The notes under the pieces are model-generated. The model was not told the origin of the DNA. It saw nothing but the letters and a program-made list of their open reading frames with translations, and made no database searches. Both the position numbers and the translations under genes were made by a program. From contig NZ_JAUTBD010000001.1 in assembly GCF_030818935.1 (NCBI RefSeq), positions 434,001-498,000 of the forward strand: a DNA stretch of 64,000 nt, in the 5' to 3' direction. Positions 1-9,130 of this stretch are shown here, piece after piece. Position 1 is the first letter of the stretch. The number at the start of each line of letters is the position of its first letter. Origin of the DNA: Microbacterium sp. SORGH_AS_1204 (GTDB taxonomy: Bacteria; Actinomycetota; Actinomycetes; Actinomycetales; Microbacteriaceae).

Positions 1-622
1 CCCGCGGTGCGGCGGGGTTCTGCCGCCGTGCCGTGGGGCTGTGCCGCCGTGCCGTCCGGCTGCGCCGCCGTGCCGCCGCGCCGCCGTGCCGTCCGGCTGC
101 GCCGCCGTGCGCGTGCGGGGCTCCTGCGGTTCTCGTGGCGGGGCCGTGCGCTGTACTGCACCGCGTGGTGCACGGCTCCTGCAGTTCTGGTGCGGGCGGC
201 TGGCGCGCGGCGGCTGCGGTGACAGTTTGCAGGAGTTGTGCGCGGAGCGGCGGGCGGGGCGCCGAGTTTCCTGTGGGTGAGGACAGCGTCAGTCGCCGGG
301 TTCCCGCGTTGTGTCCGGGTGGGCCTGTGTCGCTCCACGGGCGCACGACTCCTGCGGATCCGATGCGGGCGGCCGGTGCGCGGCGGCTGCGGTGACAGAT
401 TGCAGGAGTTGTGCGCGAAGCGGCGGGCGGGGCGCCGGGTTTCCTGCGAGTGAGGGCTGCGCCGGTCGCGCGGTTGCTGCGTTGAGTCCTGGTGGGGGCG
501 GCGCCGCCCCGCGGGTGCAGGGCTCCTGCCGTTCTCGTGCGGGCGGCCGGTTCACGGCTGCCGTGGTGATGTTTTGCAGGAGTTGTGCGCGAAGCGGCGG
601 ATGGAGGCGCGAGCACGCGAAA
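1..622. repeat. GC-rich intergenic repeat region with three palindromic units
   Basis: No credible gene here; the open frames are Arg/Ala-rich shadows. Positions 20-110 hold a degenerate repeat of about 21 bases built on GCCGCCGTGCCGTCC. From about 168 come three units spaced about 173 bases: 168-246, 341-417 and 515-591. Each starts with a GCRC-rich arm containing CTCCTGC and ends with the inverted arm TGCAGGAGTTGTGCGCG, separated by a conserved GGGCGGC..GCGGCTGCGGTGA core. A lone left arm occurs near 112-134. This looks like a clustered REP-like element. Confidence 0.7.
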
Positions 623-650
623 CGCCCGCCGTGCCGCAGCACGACGGGCG
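623..650 (-). terminator. Hairpin downstream of DUF916-type gene
   Basis: CGCCCGCCGTGC pairs with GCACGACGGGCG across a CGCA loop with one mismatch. It is the second of two hairpins beyond the minus-strand gene ending at 702, so it probably acts as a backup terminator. Confidence 0.5.
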
Positions 651-664
651 TGATGGGTCGCTCA

Positions 665-691
665 CGGCGCGGAGTGTCCCTCTCCGCGCCG
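665..691 (-). terminator. Strong hairpin terminator after DUF916-type gene
   Basis: A perfect 10-base stem CGGCGCGGAG / CTCCGCGCCG encloses a 7-base loop, starting 10 bases after the stop at 702. There is no clear U-tract, as is common in high-GC actinobacteria. Confidence 0.65.
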
Positions 692-701
692 CGAGCGGGT
701 C

Positions 702-1866
702 TCAGGGGTCGCGGCGCGAAGCGCGCGTCGCGGTGTCGGGGGAGTCGGTGACCACGCCACCCGCGGGCACCGGCTCCGCTTCGGTCGCCGGCGCGGACTC
801 GGCGCGGGCCGCGGCCACCGCGCCGGCGAGCTCCCGGGCGTGGGCGGCCTTACGGCGGCGGGCGGCGACGATGCGCCAGGCGACGAATGCGGCGAGCACG
901 GCGAGGATCGCCAGCGCGGTCCACGGCATCGCGGCCGTGGCGGCCGACCCGGTCGACGTCAGCGGGTCGAGGCTCGACGGCTCCGCGCCGGCGAGGGTGC
1001 GCGAGACCGACCTGCGAGGTCGCGGTCACATCGGCCGACAGCAGACCCAGCGGGACGACGGATGCCACCTCGACCGTGCGCTGCAGGCTGCTCCCGGGCA
1101 GCAGCTCGGGCGCGTCGTCGGCGGCGCTCACGCTAGCCAGACCGAACGGACCGCCGAGGGCGACGTCGACCGTGGGATCCAAGCGCGTGTTGCCGGTGTT
1201 GGTCAGGGTGTAGGTGACGGTCGCCGATCCCGCTTCGACGGGGTTCGCGGTGCCGTGGTAGTCGACGGTCACGTCGTTCACGGTCAGTGCGGGCGCGAGG
1301 TCGCCCTGCACCCGCAGGTGCACGCGCGAGCCGAGGCGCCGCTCGGTGATCGTGCCGTTCTCGGCGGTGACGAGCATGGATGCCACGACTCCCGCGGCGT
1401 AGTCGCCCGGAGACGCGTCGGCGGGCACGGCGATGGTGAAGGGCACCTCGGCGCTGGCGCCGCTGTCGAGGGTGACCTCGGTGGTCTCGACCTGGACCCA
1501 GCTGCCGAGATCGGTGGATGCCACGCCGCCGGCGAGGATGTCGAGGGCACCGTCTTCGGTGAGGAAGCCGTCGGCCGCGTACACGGTGAGCGTGATCGGC
1601 GTGGGGCTGCGGTTGGCCACGTAGAGGGCGTCGCCGACCGTACCGCCGGGGGGCAGGTCGTAGGCGTAGTTGGGCCGGTCGCGCCCCTGCGCGGTGTCGG
1701 CGGGTCTGACGCTCCACGTCACCGTGGTGTCGGCGGAAGGAGCGGCGGCCGCGAGGGCGGCGGAGGGGGCGCCGGCCGCGGAGGCGGCGACGGGGGTGCC
1801 CAGCAGCAGAGCCAGGGCGGCGAAGGAGGAGAGGAGAAGACGGGGGAGGGTGGTCGCCTGGGACAT
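702..1866 (-). pseudogene. DUF916 / WxL-interacting-type membrane-anchored protein, frameshifted
   Basis: The ATG at 1866 gives a signal peptide (LLLSSFAALALLLG..ASA, about residues 10-45) then a beta-sandwich region with the pattern of PF06030-like proteins (PGGTVGD, ADGFLTEDG, DLGSWV, VPADASPGDYAAG). The frame is lost near 1005-1012: the original frame continues as Arg-rich sequence to 850, while the frame that encodes VSRTLAGAEPSS, the transmembrane segment PWTALAILAVLAAFVAW and a basic tail continues to 702. Removing one G of the GG in CAGGTCGGTCTC restores about 387 residues. Known family members are extracytoplasmic, C-terminally membrane-anchored and encoded with WxL surface proteins; the gene upstream fits that role. 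Last gene of a minus-strand cluster. If the frameshift is real the anchor is lost; a sequencing error is equally possible. Confidence 0.75.
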
Positions 1867-1942
1867 GGGCGTGGCTTTCGTTCGTGAGGAGGGGGTCCGC
1901 CGGGGCCGCACTCGAGGCGAGCGCGACCCCGGCGGGAGGGGA

Positions 1943-3214
1943 TCAGCTGAGGGCGGTCAGCGTCACGGTCGCGGTGTAGGTGCCGCGGGGGGTCTCGAGC
2001 GGGAGCTTGAGATCCAGGTCGGCGCCCACGAGGGAGCTGCCGCGGGCGTGGCCCTCGTTCGCCGAAGCGAGCGTGCGAGCGACCGACAGGCCCTCGCCCT
2101 CGTCGAAGCCCGAGGGAACGGGAGCACCGGCGATCGCGTCGCCCGCGTTCTCGAGCACTTCGGGCGTCCAGCCGAGGTACTTGCTCGACACCTGCTCGCC
2201 ACCGGCGGTGAAGTCCGACACCTGAGCGGTCAGCGACCATCCGGGGTTGCCGGCGCGGGTGTCCTGGATGCGGATCGGGATGATCTCGCCCTCGGCGTGG
2301 AAGTGGTCGAGCTCCTGCTCGGCCACGCCGAGGTCGACGAGGCGCGACGTGCCCTCGATCGACCAGGTGAGCTCGCCCGAACCCTGCTCGGGCACGGTCA
2401 CGGCGATCGACTGGTCGCCGGTCGGCGGCGCGGTCGGCGCCTCGCCGGTGTAGTCGCCCGTCGTGGATCCCGCCCGCACGCCCGCGCCGAAGACGGCGCC
2501 GGGGGTGTTCGCATCGAGCGCCAGGGCGCCGTACACGGTGGTGTTGGCCACGCGCAGGTTGGCCGAGTTGCCCGTGAGCGACAGGTTGCCGCCGACGGTG
2601 TTGGCGAAGGCGTCGCTGCCGCCGTCGGCGGTGGCGCCGATGAGCACGTCGCGCGAGCTGCCGCTCACGGTCACATCGCCCTGGACGACCGCGCCGGTCA
2701 TCGACACGCCCCAGCCGGAGCGGTCGATCGACACGTCGCCGCCGACCGAGGTGCGCACGACGTCGACGTAGTTCGCCTGCTGCGTCAGCAGCGAGCCGGT
2801 GATCGCGCTGTCGACGACCTCGACGTCGATGCCGCCGGCTTCGACCGAGCCTCCGACCCGCAGGTCGTTGACGTAGAGGAAGCCCACCGTGGTGTCGGCC
2901 GAGTAGGCGCTGATGTCGCCCTCGACGCTGGTGCCGTCGAGCGACACCCCGTAGGCGTCGGTGGCGATGACGTTCCCCGTGACGGTGACGGAGGTGGCAT
3001 CCAGCCATCCGCCTTCCTCGACGACGATGTCGCCCTCGACGGTGGCGCCTCCGAGGACGCAGTCCGCGCCGCTGGGAACCAGGAGGTTGCCTGAGACGGT
3101 CTGGCTGCCCAGGTCGCCGGTGCAGGTCAGGTCGGCCGCGTACGCCGGGACGGCGACGACGCTGCCCCCGATGACGAGGAGGCCGACGGTGGTGAGTTTG
3201 ATGATCTTCTTCAT
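1943..3214 (-). CDS. Secreted beta-helix surface protein with WxL-like C-terminal domain
   Basis: 423 aa from the ATG at 3214, chosen because GAGGAAG lies 6 bases upstream and a signal peptide follows at once (MKKIIKLTTVGLLVIGG..AYA). Residues about 27-230 are short repeats with recurrent GDI/GDV/GGSV and NLSLTGNSANLRV strings, typical of right-handed beta-helix or bactofilin-like passenger domains. After a Thr/Pro/Glu linker (about 250) comes a domain with LTWSIEG, NPGWSLTAQVSDF, YLGWTP and TATVTLTAL. That layout resembles WxL-type C-terminal domains, which bind peptidoglycan in Firmicutes; I infer this from pattern only. No LPXTG or membrane anchor. It sits 76 bases upstream of the DUF916-type gene and 17 bases after the isomerase gene, so the three are probably co-transcribed. 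Confidence 0.65.
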   Translation of the reverse strand: MKKIIKLTTVGLLVIGGSVVAVPAYAADLTCTGDLGSQTVSGNLLVPSGADCVLGGATVEGDIVVEEGGWLDATSVTVTGNVIATDAYGVSLDGTSVEGDISAYSADTTVGFLYVNDLRVGGSVEAGGIDVEVVDSAITGSLLTQQANYVDVVRTSVGGDVSIDRSGWGVSMTGAVVQGDVTVSGSSRDVLIGATADGGSDAFANTVGGNLSLTGNSANLRVANTTVYGALALDANTPGAVFGAGVRAGSTTGDYTGEAPTAPPTGDQSIAVTVPEQGSGELTWSIEGTSRLVDLGVAEQELDHFHAEGEIIPIRIQDTRAGNPGWSLTAQVSDFTAGGEQVSSKYLGWTPEVLENAGDAIAGAPVPSGFDEGEGLSVARTLASANEGHARGSSLVGADLDLKLPLETPRGTYTATVTLTALS

Positions 3215-3231
3215 GTGATCTTCCTCGTCGC

Positions 3232-4248
3232 TCAGCCGCGCAGGGCCGCGATGTTGTCGTAGCTGCGGTCGGCGTTGGCCAGCGAGTTGCCGGGGTTGAT
3301 CGGCACGGTGGAGGCGTTGTCCTGCTCGTACATCCCGTACCGCTGTCCGCGGTCGCGCAGCTGCGACAGGAACGCCGTGTAGTCGATGTTCCCGGCGCCG
3401 AACTCGACGATCTCGTAGCCGTTGGCGACGTTCGGGTTCAGCTTGCCGTCCTTGAGGTGAAGGATGGGGAAGCGTCTCGGGTCGCGCTTGATGTAATCGA
3501 TCGGCTCGAAACCGGGGTAGAGGTGCTTTCCGACGTGCGCCCAGTAGACGTCCATCTCGAAGAAGACGAGCTCTCGGTCGAACTCGTCCCACAGCAGGTC
3601 GTAGATACGCTCCTGCGTGTCGGACGTGATCGCGAATTCGCCCGCGTGGTTGTGGGCGTAGAGCTTGATGCCCGCGGCCTTCGCCTTCTCGCCCATGCCG
3701 TTCCACGTCTGTGCCGCGGTGCGCCACGCCGTCGAGGTGATGCCTTGCGCGATGGCGCCGCCCTGGCCGAGGTGCGGGGTGCCGAGGATGTGGGCGATCT
3801 CCAGCTGCTGGTCGATGTTGCCCGGGTTCAGGTTGACGTGCGAGCCCGCGGCGCGAAGCCCGTTGTCGTCGAGCAGCTGACGGATCTCCTGCGGGGTGAT
3901 CGCGCCGACGTTGCCCTGCGTGTATCCGGCGAACTCGATCTCCGAGTAGCCGATGCGGGCGAGCTCTTCGAACACGGCGCGGAAGCCCAGGGAGCTGACC
4001 TTATCGCGGACGGTGAACAGCTGGATGCCGATGCGGTTGACCGGCACCAGGCGCTTGCCGGCGCTGACCGGCGCAGCGGCGGCCGCGGCGCGGGCACCGA
4101 CAGCGGTGGAAGCGGACGCTGCGGCGGGCATGGCGGCGGCGCCGATGCCGACGGCGACCGACGAGGCGGCCAGGGCCTTGAGCAGCGTGCGCCGGCTCAT
4201 GGGCCGATCCGGCACCGTGGGGTGCGCGTGGTCGTGGTGGTGACTCAT
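3232..4248 (-). CDS. Tat-exported sugar phosphate isomerase/epimerase family protein
   Basis: 338 aa from the ATG at 4248 (RBS GAAGGAG). The N-terminus has a His-rich stretch (SHHHDHAH) then a twin-arginine motif SRRTLLKALAASS and an Ala-rich signal. The mature part is a xylose-isomerase-like TIM barrel (PF01261): GIQLFTVRD, IGYSEIEFAGY, GSHVNLN, KLYAHNHAGEF, ELVFFEMDVYWAHVGKH, FPILHLKDGK, VEFGAGNIDY. The E/D/H residues in these strings would bind the divalent metal. Family members isomerise or epimerise small sugars or inositols; substrate unknown. Exported homologues often lie beside PQQ-type sugar dehydrogenases, as here. The stop is 17 bases before the next gene. Confidence 0.85.
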   Translation of the reverse strand: MSHHHDHAHPTVPDRPMSRRTLLKALAASSVAVGIGAAAMPAAASASTAVGARAAAAAAPVSAGKRLVPVNRIGIQLFTVRDKVSSLGFRAVFEELARIGYSEIEFAGYTQGNVGAITPQEIRQLLDDNGLRAAGSHVNLNPGNIDQQLEIAHILGTPHLGQGGAIAQGITSTAWRTAAQTWNGMGEKAKAAGIKLYAHNHAGEFAITSDTQERIYDLLWDEFDRELVFFEMDVYWAHVGKHLYPGFEPIDYIKRDPRRFPILHLKDGKLNPNVANGYEIVEFGAGNIDYTAFLSQLRDRGQRYGMYEQDNASTVPINPGNSLANADRSYDNIAALRG

Positions 4249-4298
4249 GACTCTCCTTCGAGGTGGGTCCGCCCCGGTGCCGGGACGGCCGAGGGGGT

Positions 4299-4327
4299 GG
4301 TGGGGGCCGCGCGCGGCGACCCCCACC
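4299..4327 (-). terminator. Hairpin after the sugar dehydrogenase gene
   Basis: GGTGGGGG..GCGC..CCCCCACC forms a near-perfect stem just beyond the corrected stop at 4334 and before the isomerase RBS. It could terminate or attenuate between the two genes. Confidence 0.45.
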
Positions 4328-4333
4328 GGGGTG

Positions 4334-7300
4334 TTACTTCTGGACGGTCAGGCTGGTGCTGCCGCTGCTCTTCGCGATGCCGGCGGATCCGTTGTAGGAG
4401 GCCTGCACCTGGTAGGCGCCCACCGTGCTGAGCTTGGGCAGGGTCACCTGGACGGTGCCGTCTGCGCCGAGCGTTCCGGTGAGGGTGGCGACGACCGCGT
4501 TGTTGCGGGCGGATGGTCACCGTGGCATCCCCGGTCGGGACGATGCCCGTCGAAGAAACCACCTGGACCGTGGCGGTGGCGGCCACGGCGGGCTTGACCG
4601 GCGTGGGCGACACGGCGACCGTGGTCGTCGAGCGAGCCTGCGACACGGTGAGGCGGGCGATACCGGCCGACGTCTTGAACGTCTCGTCGGCGCCGTAGGT
4701 GGCTCGCAGGGTGTGCGTGCCGACCGGCAGGTCCGCGGGGAGGGCGATGACGGCGTTGCCGTCGGCGTCCAGCGTTCCGCGGGCGATCTCGTCCTCACCG
4801 ACCGTCAGCACGACCTCGCCCGAGGGTGCGCCGCCTTCGCCGCGCACCGACACCGTCACGTCGCCGGGGGCGCCGTAGGTGACGCGCGGGGAGGCGAGCG
4901 TGACCATCGTCCGCGTGTCGACCGTCGGCTCGTTGGGAGCGTCGAGGTCGATCGTGAACGACACCGAACCCAGCTCCGACACGTTGCCGCCGGTGTCGGT
5001 GGCGCGGTAGCGGAGGTCGTACGTGCCGTTCTGGTCGAACGTCACGCCGTACTGCTGGTTGGCGGCGAGGGTCGTCCAGGTCGCACCGTTGTCGCGCGAG
5101 TACTGGACGCTGGCGAGCGTGCCGTTGTCGGCGGCCTGCACCGAGAAACGCACCGGCTCGTTGAACACGCCGCCGACGCCCGTGGGGGTGGCCGGGGCGA
5201 GGGTGTGCGCGACCGTGGGAGGCGTCACGTCGCCCACGCCGTCGCCGACCATCTTCAGCGAGTCGACCGCGAGCTCGTCGCTCGAGGTGACATAGAGCGC
5301 GCCGGTGCCCTCGGGGGCGTCGAACGAGATCTCCACGTCCTTCCACCCGCTGCCGCCCGGGATCTTCGCCGTGGCGAAGGGCGCGGCGTCGGCGGCGCCC
5401 CAGCGCAGCTGGACCTCGCCCGCACCGGTGGCCCGCACGATCGCACCGTCGATGCCCGCGAAGTTGACGGGGTCGTAGGCGAGGAAGTCGCCCTGGCCGA
5501 GGCCGCGGATGGCGTTGCCGCCGGAGGCGTCCTCGTCGGCGTACACCGTCACGCCCTGGCGGCGGATGGCGTGCTCGGCCTGCTGCTCCTTCGGGTTCAG
5601 GCGAACGGTCGCCTCACCCGTCGCGGCCGGGAGGCCGTTGGCGCCGCGGTCGGTGTAGGTGACCACGACCGCGCCGTACAGCAGGGCACCGGGGCCGTGC
5701 TCGGGCGAGTTCGGGTCGGTGCGGAAGACGCCCGTGCAGCCGGTGCCCGAGACTTCGGGGTGGGCGTGCTCGTCGTGGCCGAGACCGTAGGTCCAGCTGA
5801 CGCGGGCGCAGTCCGTGGCGGTGCCGTCCTCGGCATCCTGGGTCGTCACCTTGAACGGGATGGCCTGACCCCAGTCGAAGAACGCACCGTTACCGGGGAA
5901 CTCCACGGTCACCTCGGGTGCCTGGTTGCCCACCGAGATGGTGCGCGAGGTCAGACCGAAGCGTCCGCCCGCGTCGGTCACCCGCAGGCGCGCGGTGTAG
6001 TTGCCGAGCTCCGTGTAGGTGTACGAGGCGGTGGCGCCGGTGGCGTCGAAGGTGCCGTTGCCGTCGAAGTCCCACTCGTAGGTGAGGGCGTCGCCGTCGG
6101 GGTCGGTCGAACCCGAGGCGTCGAACTGCACCGTCAGGGGAGCCTGCGACGACGAGGTGGGCGTTGCGGTGAAGCGCGCCTGGGGCGACTTGTTGCCCGC
6201 GACGTAGTCGATGCGGTAGAGGCCGGCATCCGGGTTCGCACGGAAGAAGCCGTCACCGTAGTCGAGCACGTACATCGACCCGTCGGGCCCGATCTCCATG
6301 TCCATCGGGTTGTCGTGCGGCGGCTGCGCGAGAGCCGTCAGCGCCGAGTTGGGCAGGAAGTCCTCGATCTCGCTGACTTCGAGAGTCTCCCAGTCGAGCG
6401 TGAACGCGGCGATGTAATCCTGCGAGAACTCGCCCATGAACGCCTTGCCGTCCCAGTGGCGGGGGAGCTTGGTGGTCGAGGGGTTGGACTCGTCGTAGTG
6501 GTAGACCGGTCCGCCCATGGGGCCCTGCCCCACACCCGTACCGAAGTTGACCAGCTCGTCCCGCGGCTGGTCGCCGGGGTTGTCGCCGTACCAGAGGGTG
6601 GCGGGCTGCGCGGGCGGCAGGTCGGTGAGACCGCTGTTCCAGCGCGACTCGTTCTTCAGGTTCTGCGGGTCGAAGAACGCGCCGGGGGTGGCGGTGGCGA
6701 AGTCCCAGTCGTTGTACGCCTGGTTGTCGGCGTGCGCGTAGGGCCAGCCGGCGTTCTGCGGCTCGTCGAGGCTGACGGCGTTCCATTCCACCAGGCCCAT
6801 GGGGCCGCGGCCCGCGGTCTCGGCGACGGCCTTGGTGGCGTCGGGGCCGTAGTCGCCCCACGACAGCGAGTTGGTCTCGGCGTCGACCTCGATGCGGAAG
6901 GGGTTGCGCACGCCCATCACGAAGATCTCCGGGCGGGTGAGCTCGGTGCCGGGGGCGAAGAGGTTGCCCTCGGGGATCGTGTACGTGCCGTCGTCCTCGA
7001 CGTGGATGCGCAGGATCTTGCCGCGCAGGTCGTTGGTGTTGCCGGCGCTGCGGCGAGCGTCGAAGCCAGGGTTGTAGCCGGGGGCGTCGTTGTTGGGCGC
7101 GAAGCCGTTGGCGCCCGGGGTGGATGCCGGGGTGTTGTCGCCCGTGCTCAGGTAGAGGTTGCCGTCGGCGTCGAAGCCGATGTCAGCGCCCACGTGGCAG
7201 CACTGCCCGCGCTGCACCTCGACGTCGAGGATGGCCTGCTCGGTGGAGAGGTCGAGCTGGTCGCCCGTCCACTGGAAGCGGGCGAGGCGGTTCACGCCCA

Positions 7301-7880
7301 CCCACTGGTCCCAGTACGACTCGTCCGCGCCGGCGGGGAGGGTGTTGGGGGCGTTGCCGGTGGGGGTGTCGGCCACGCCGTCGCCGTCGGCGTCACGCGG
7401 CGAGTACACGAGGTAGACCCAGTTGTTGTTCTCGAAGTCGGGGTCGAGGGCGACCGTCTGCAGGCCGTCCTCGGAGTTGGCGTAGACGTCGAGGGTGTTG
7501 GTGACGCGCGTGACGCCCGTGGCCGGGTCGGTCAGACGCACGTCGCCGTTGCGGGCGGTGTGGAGCACCCGCTTGTCGGGGAGCACCGCGAGGTCGATCG
7601 GTTCGCCCACGTTCTTCGTGAGCAGGACGCGCTCGTAGTTGCTCCAGTCGAGGGCGCCGCCGTCTTCGCCGGTGTCGCCCGGGTCGGCGGTTCCGGGATC
7701 GGTGGGATCGCCGTGGTCGCCACCGGGATCGGTGACGACGGGGTCGGTCCCGTGGTCGTGTCCCTCGTGGGCGAAGGCCGCCGAGGGGGTTGCGGCGAGG
7801 GCGCCCAGGCCCAGCGCGGTGGCCGTGAGGACCGCCGTCAACCGGGACCTTCTGGCCGGATGCCGAGAAGTAGAGTTCAT
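4334..7880 (-). CDS. Secreted PQQ-dependent sugar dehydrogenase (GSDH) with PKD, carbohydrate-binding and Ig-like domains; C-terminal frameshift
   Basis: Starts at the ATG at 7880 (RBS CAGGAG). Signal peptide to about residue 37 (PSAAFA|HEGHDHG), then a glucose/sorbosone dehydrogenase beta-propeller (about 65-570) with RGQCCHVGADIGFDADGNLY, LRGKILRI, GVRNPFRIEVD, GWPYAH and PDGSMYVLDYGDG. A PKD domain follows (PLTVQFDASGSTDPDGDALTYEWDFDG), then an extracellular region, a CBM6-like segment (QGVTVYADEDASGGNAI) and Ig-like repeats. Near 4512 the frame breaks: the open frame runs on to 4245 as Arg-rich sequence, whereas the other frame gives a normal Ig-like end (NNAVVATLTGTL..SLTVQK) stopping at 4334. 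One extra C in GCCCG explains it; restored length is about 1181 aa. Likely oxidises extracellular sugars. First gene of the minus-strand cluster. Confidence 0.85.
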
Positions 7881-8303
7881 CGTGAATACAGCTCCTGTGA
7901 ATGCGTGCGAGTTGTTTTCACCGGGTCGCCACACGGTCGGTCTCAACGACTGTTTCGTGGCGGCCCGGGCTCATCGTGCGGTGGCTGTCGGCCACACGCG
8001 GGTACGCTCCTCCGCTCTTCGTCGAGTTCGGATGAGGGGTCGCCGATCATCGCCTCTAGGGGCGGGTGTCGGGCGAGCCTCGGGGGGTGAGTCGTTCGCA
8101 TGGTCGGCGACGTCGCTCGTTGGTCATACTGACCGATGTTTTTCCATAGGTCAATCAAAAGTTGCGTAATCAGTAACCAACAAAAGTCCGTGCGACGCGA
8201 AGGTTGTGATCTGCCCTCGTCGCGAGCTAGCATCGCCGACGGTGCGTCCCCCGCGCCGATCCCCGATGGCCGGCAGAGACGCCGGCACGGCCGAGGAGGC
8301 CTC
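7881..8303. promoter_or_regulatory. Divergent intergenic region between sugar dehydrogenase and tatA
   Basis: This 423-base gap has a distinctly AT-rich core (8121-8180) in a GC-rich genome. It contains the perfect inverted repeat GGTCA-TAC-TGACC at 8122-8134 and further GGTCA and TTG/CAA elements nearby. No credible gene is present. It probably carries promoters in both directions and a repressor or activator site. Confidence 0.5.
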
Positions 8304-8540
8304 ATGCTCCATGGACTGACCGGATGGCACCTGCTGATCGTGCTGGCGGTGATCCTGCTGCTCTTCGGTGCGGCCAAGCTCCCCGCCCTCGCCCAGAGCG
8401 TCGGCAAGTCGGCGCGCGTGTTCCGCGGTGAGATCAAGGCGATGAAGGACGAGGATGCCGCTGACGCGCAGGCATCGTCCACGCCGTCGACGCAGGCGCG
8501 CGTCGACGCCGTCGCCGTCGATCCACCGTCGTCTCGCTGA
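8304..8540 (+). CDS. tatA: TatA/E family twin-arginine translocase subunit
   Basis: 78 aa from the ATG at 8304 (RBS GAGGAGG). One N-terminal transmembrane helix ([22 protein letters not shown]) contains the FG-K-LP hinge typical of TatA, followed by the amphipathic helix [16 protein letters not shown] and a short acidic/Ala tail. TatA forms the pore-like oligomer that passes folded proteins across the membrane with TatB and TatC. An upstream ATG at 8136 is open but encodes no conserved sequence. The next gene starts 49 bases downstream and looks like TatB. No tatC lies in the window. Confidence 0.9.
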   Translation: MLHGLTGWHLLIVLAVILLLFGAAKLPALAQSVGKSARVFRGEIKAMKDEDAADAQASSTPSTQARVDAVAVDPPSSR

Positions 8541-8589
8541 GCCGGCAGATGCGCCTGCACGACGCCGCGTCGGTGCGGAGAACCCTCCC

Positions 8590-9066
8590 GTGACCTTCGG
8601 TCTGACGATCGAGAAGATGCTGCTCATCGGCCTCATCGCCGTGATGATCATCGGACCCGAACGTCTGCCCGCCGCGGCCGAGTCGCTGCGCCGCACCATC
8701 CAACAGGTGCGGCGCATGGCCCGCACTGCGCAGGAGCGGATGCGCGAGGAGCTCGGACCCGAAGTGGCCGACGTCGACTGGCAGCGTCTCGATCCCCGGC
8801 AGTACGATCCCCGGCGCATCATCCGGGAAGCGTTGCTCGCCGAGCCGGATGCCGCCCCGTCCGCGACGGCGTCCGCGACCCCGCCCGACGCGACGGCGGC
8901 TCCGGATGCCGCCCCGGTGACCGTGTCGGCGGCGTCGCCGTCGATCGCTGCTCGCGTGGTCGCGCCGGCCGCACCGCCGGCGGAGGCGGTCGAATCGATC
9001 GCGCCCGCGCCGACCGGTCCGCCGACGCACGCCGCACCGCCGGTCGCGGACGCCTCCTCCCGCTGA
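8590..9066 (+). CDS. tatB: TatB-like twin-arginine translocase subunit
   Basis: 158 aa from the GTG at 8590 with GGAG upstream. Begins with F-G-L-T-I-E-K-M, a transmembrane helix and the hinge GPERLP at about residues 19-24, followed by a long basic amphipathic helix (LRRTIQQVRRMARTAQERMREE) and a low-complexity Ala/Pro/Thr tail. The longer amphipathic helix and PERLP motif favour TatB over TatA. TatB hands signal peptides from TatC to TatA. Placed directly after tatA and near a Tat-type exported protein. Confidence 0.85.
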   Translation: MTFGLTIEKMLLIGLIAVMIIGPERLPAAAESLRRTIQQVRRMARTAQERMREELGPEVADVDWQRLDPRQYDPRRIIREALLAEPDAAPSATASATPPDATAAPDAAPVTVSAASPSIAARVVAPAAPPAEAVESIAPAPTGPPTHAAPPVADASSR

Positions 9067-9130
9067 CACGGTTCTCCCCCGCGGACGCTGGGCAGTCGTC
9101 CGAGGGTGGCCGGTAGGCGAAGATGTTCGC

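Noticed and set aside
574..3094. Long plus-strand frames of 437 and 474 aa
   Set aside because: Shadows opposite the DUF916-type and beta-helix genes, caused by high GC.
4425..8090. 1221-aa plus-strand open frame
   Set aside because: Antisense shadow of the sugar dehydrogenase; Val/Arg/Gly-rich, no domain, no RBS.
8136..8303. 56-residue extension of TatA
   Set aside because: Basic, unconserved sequence; the ATG at 8304 has a strong RBS and family-like start.
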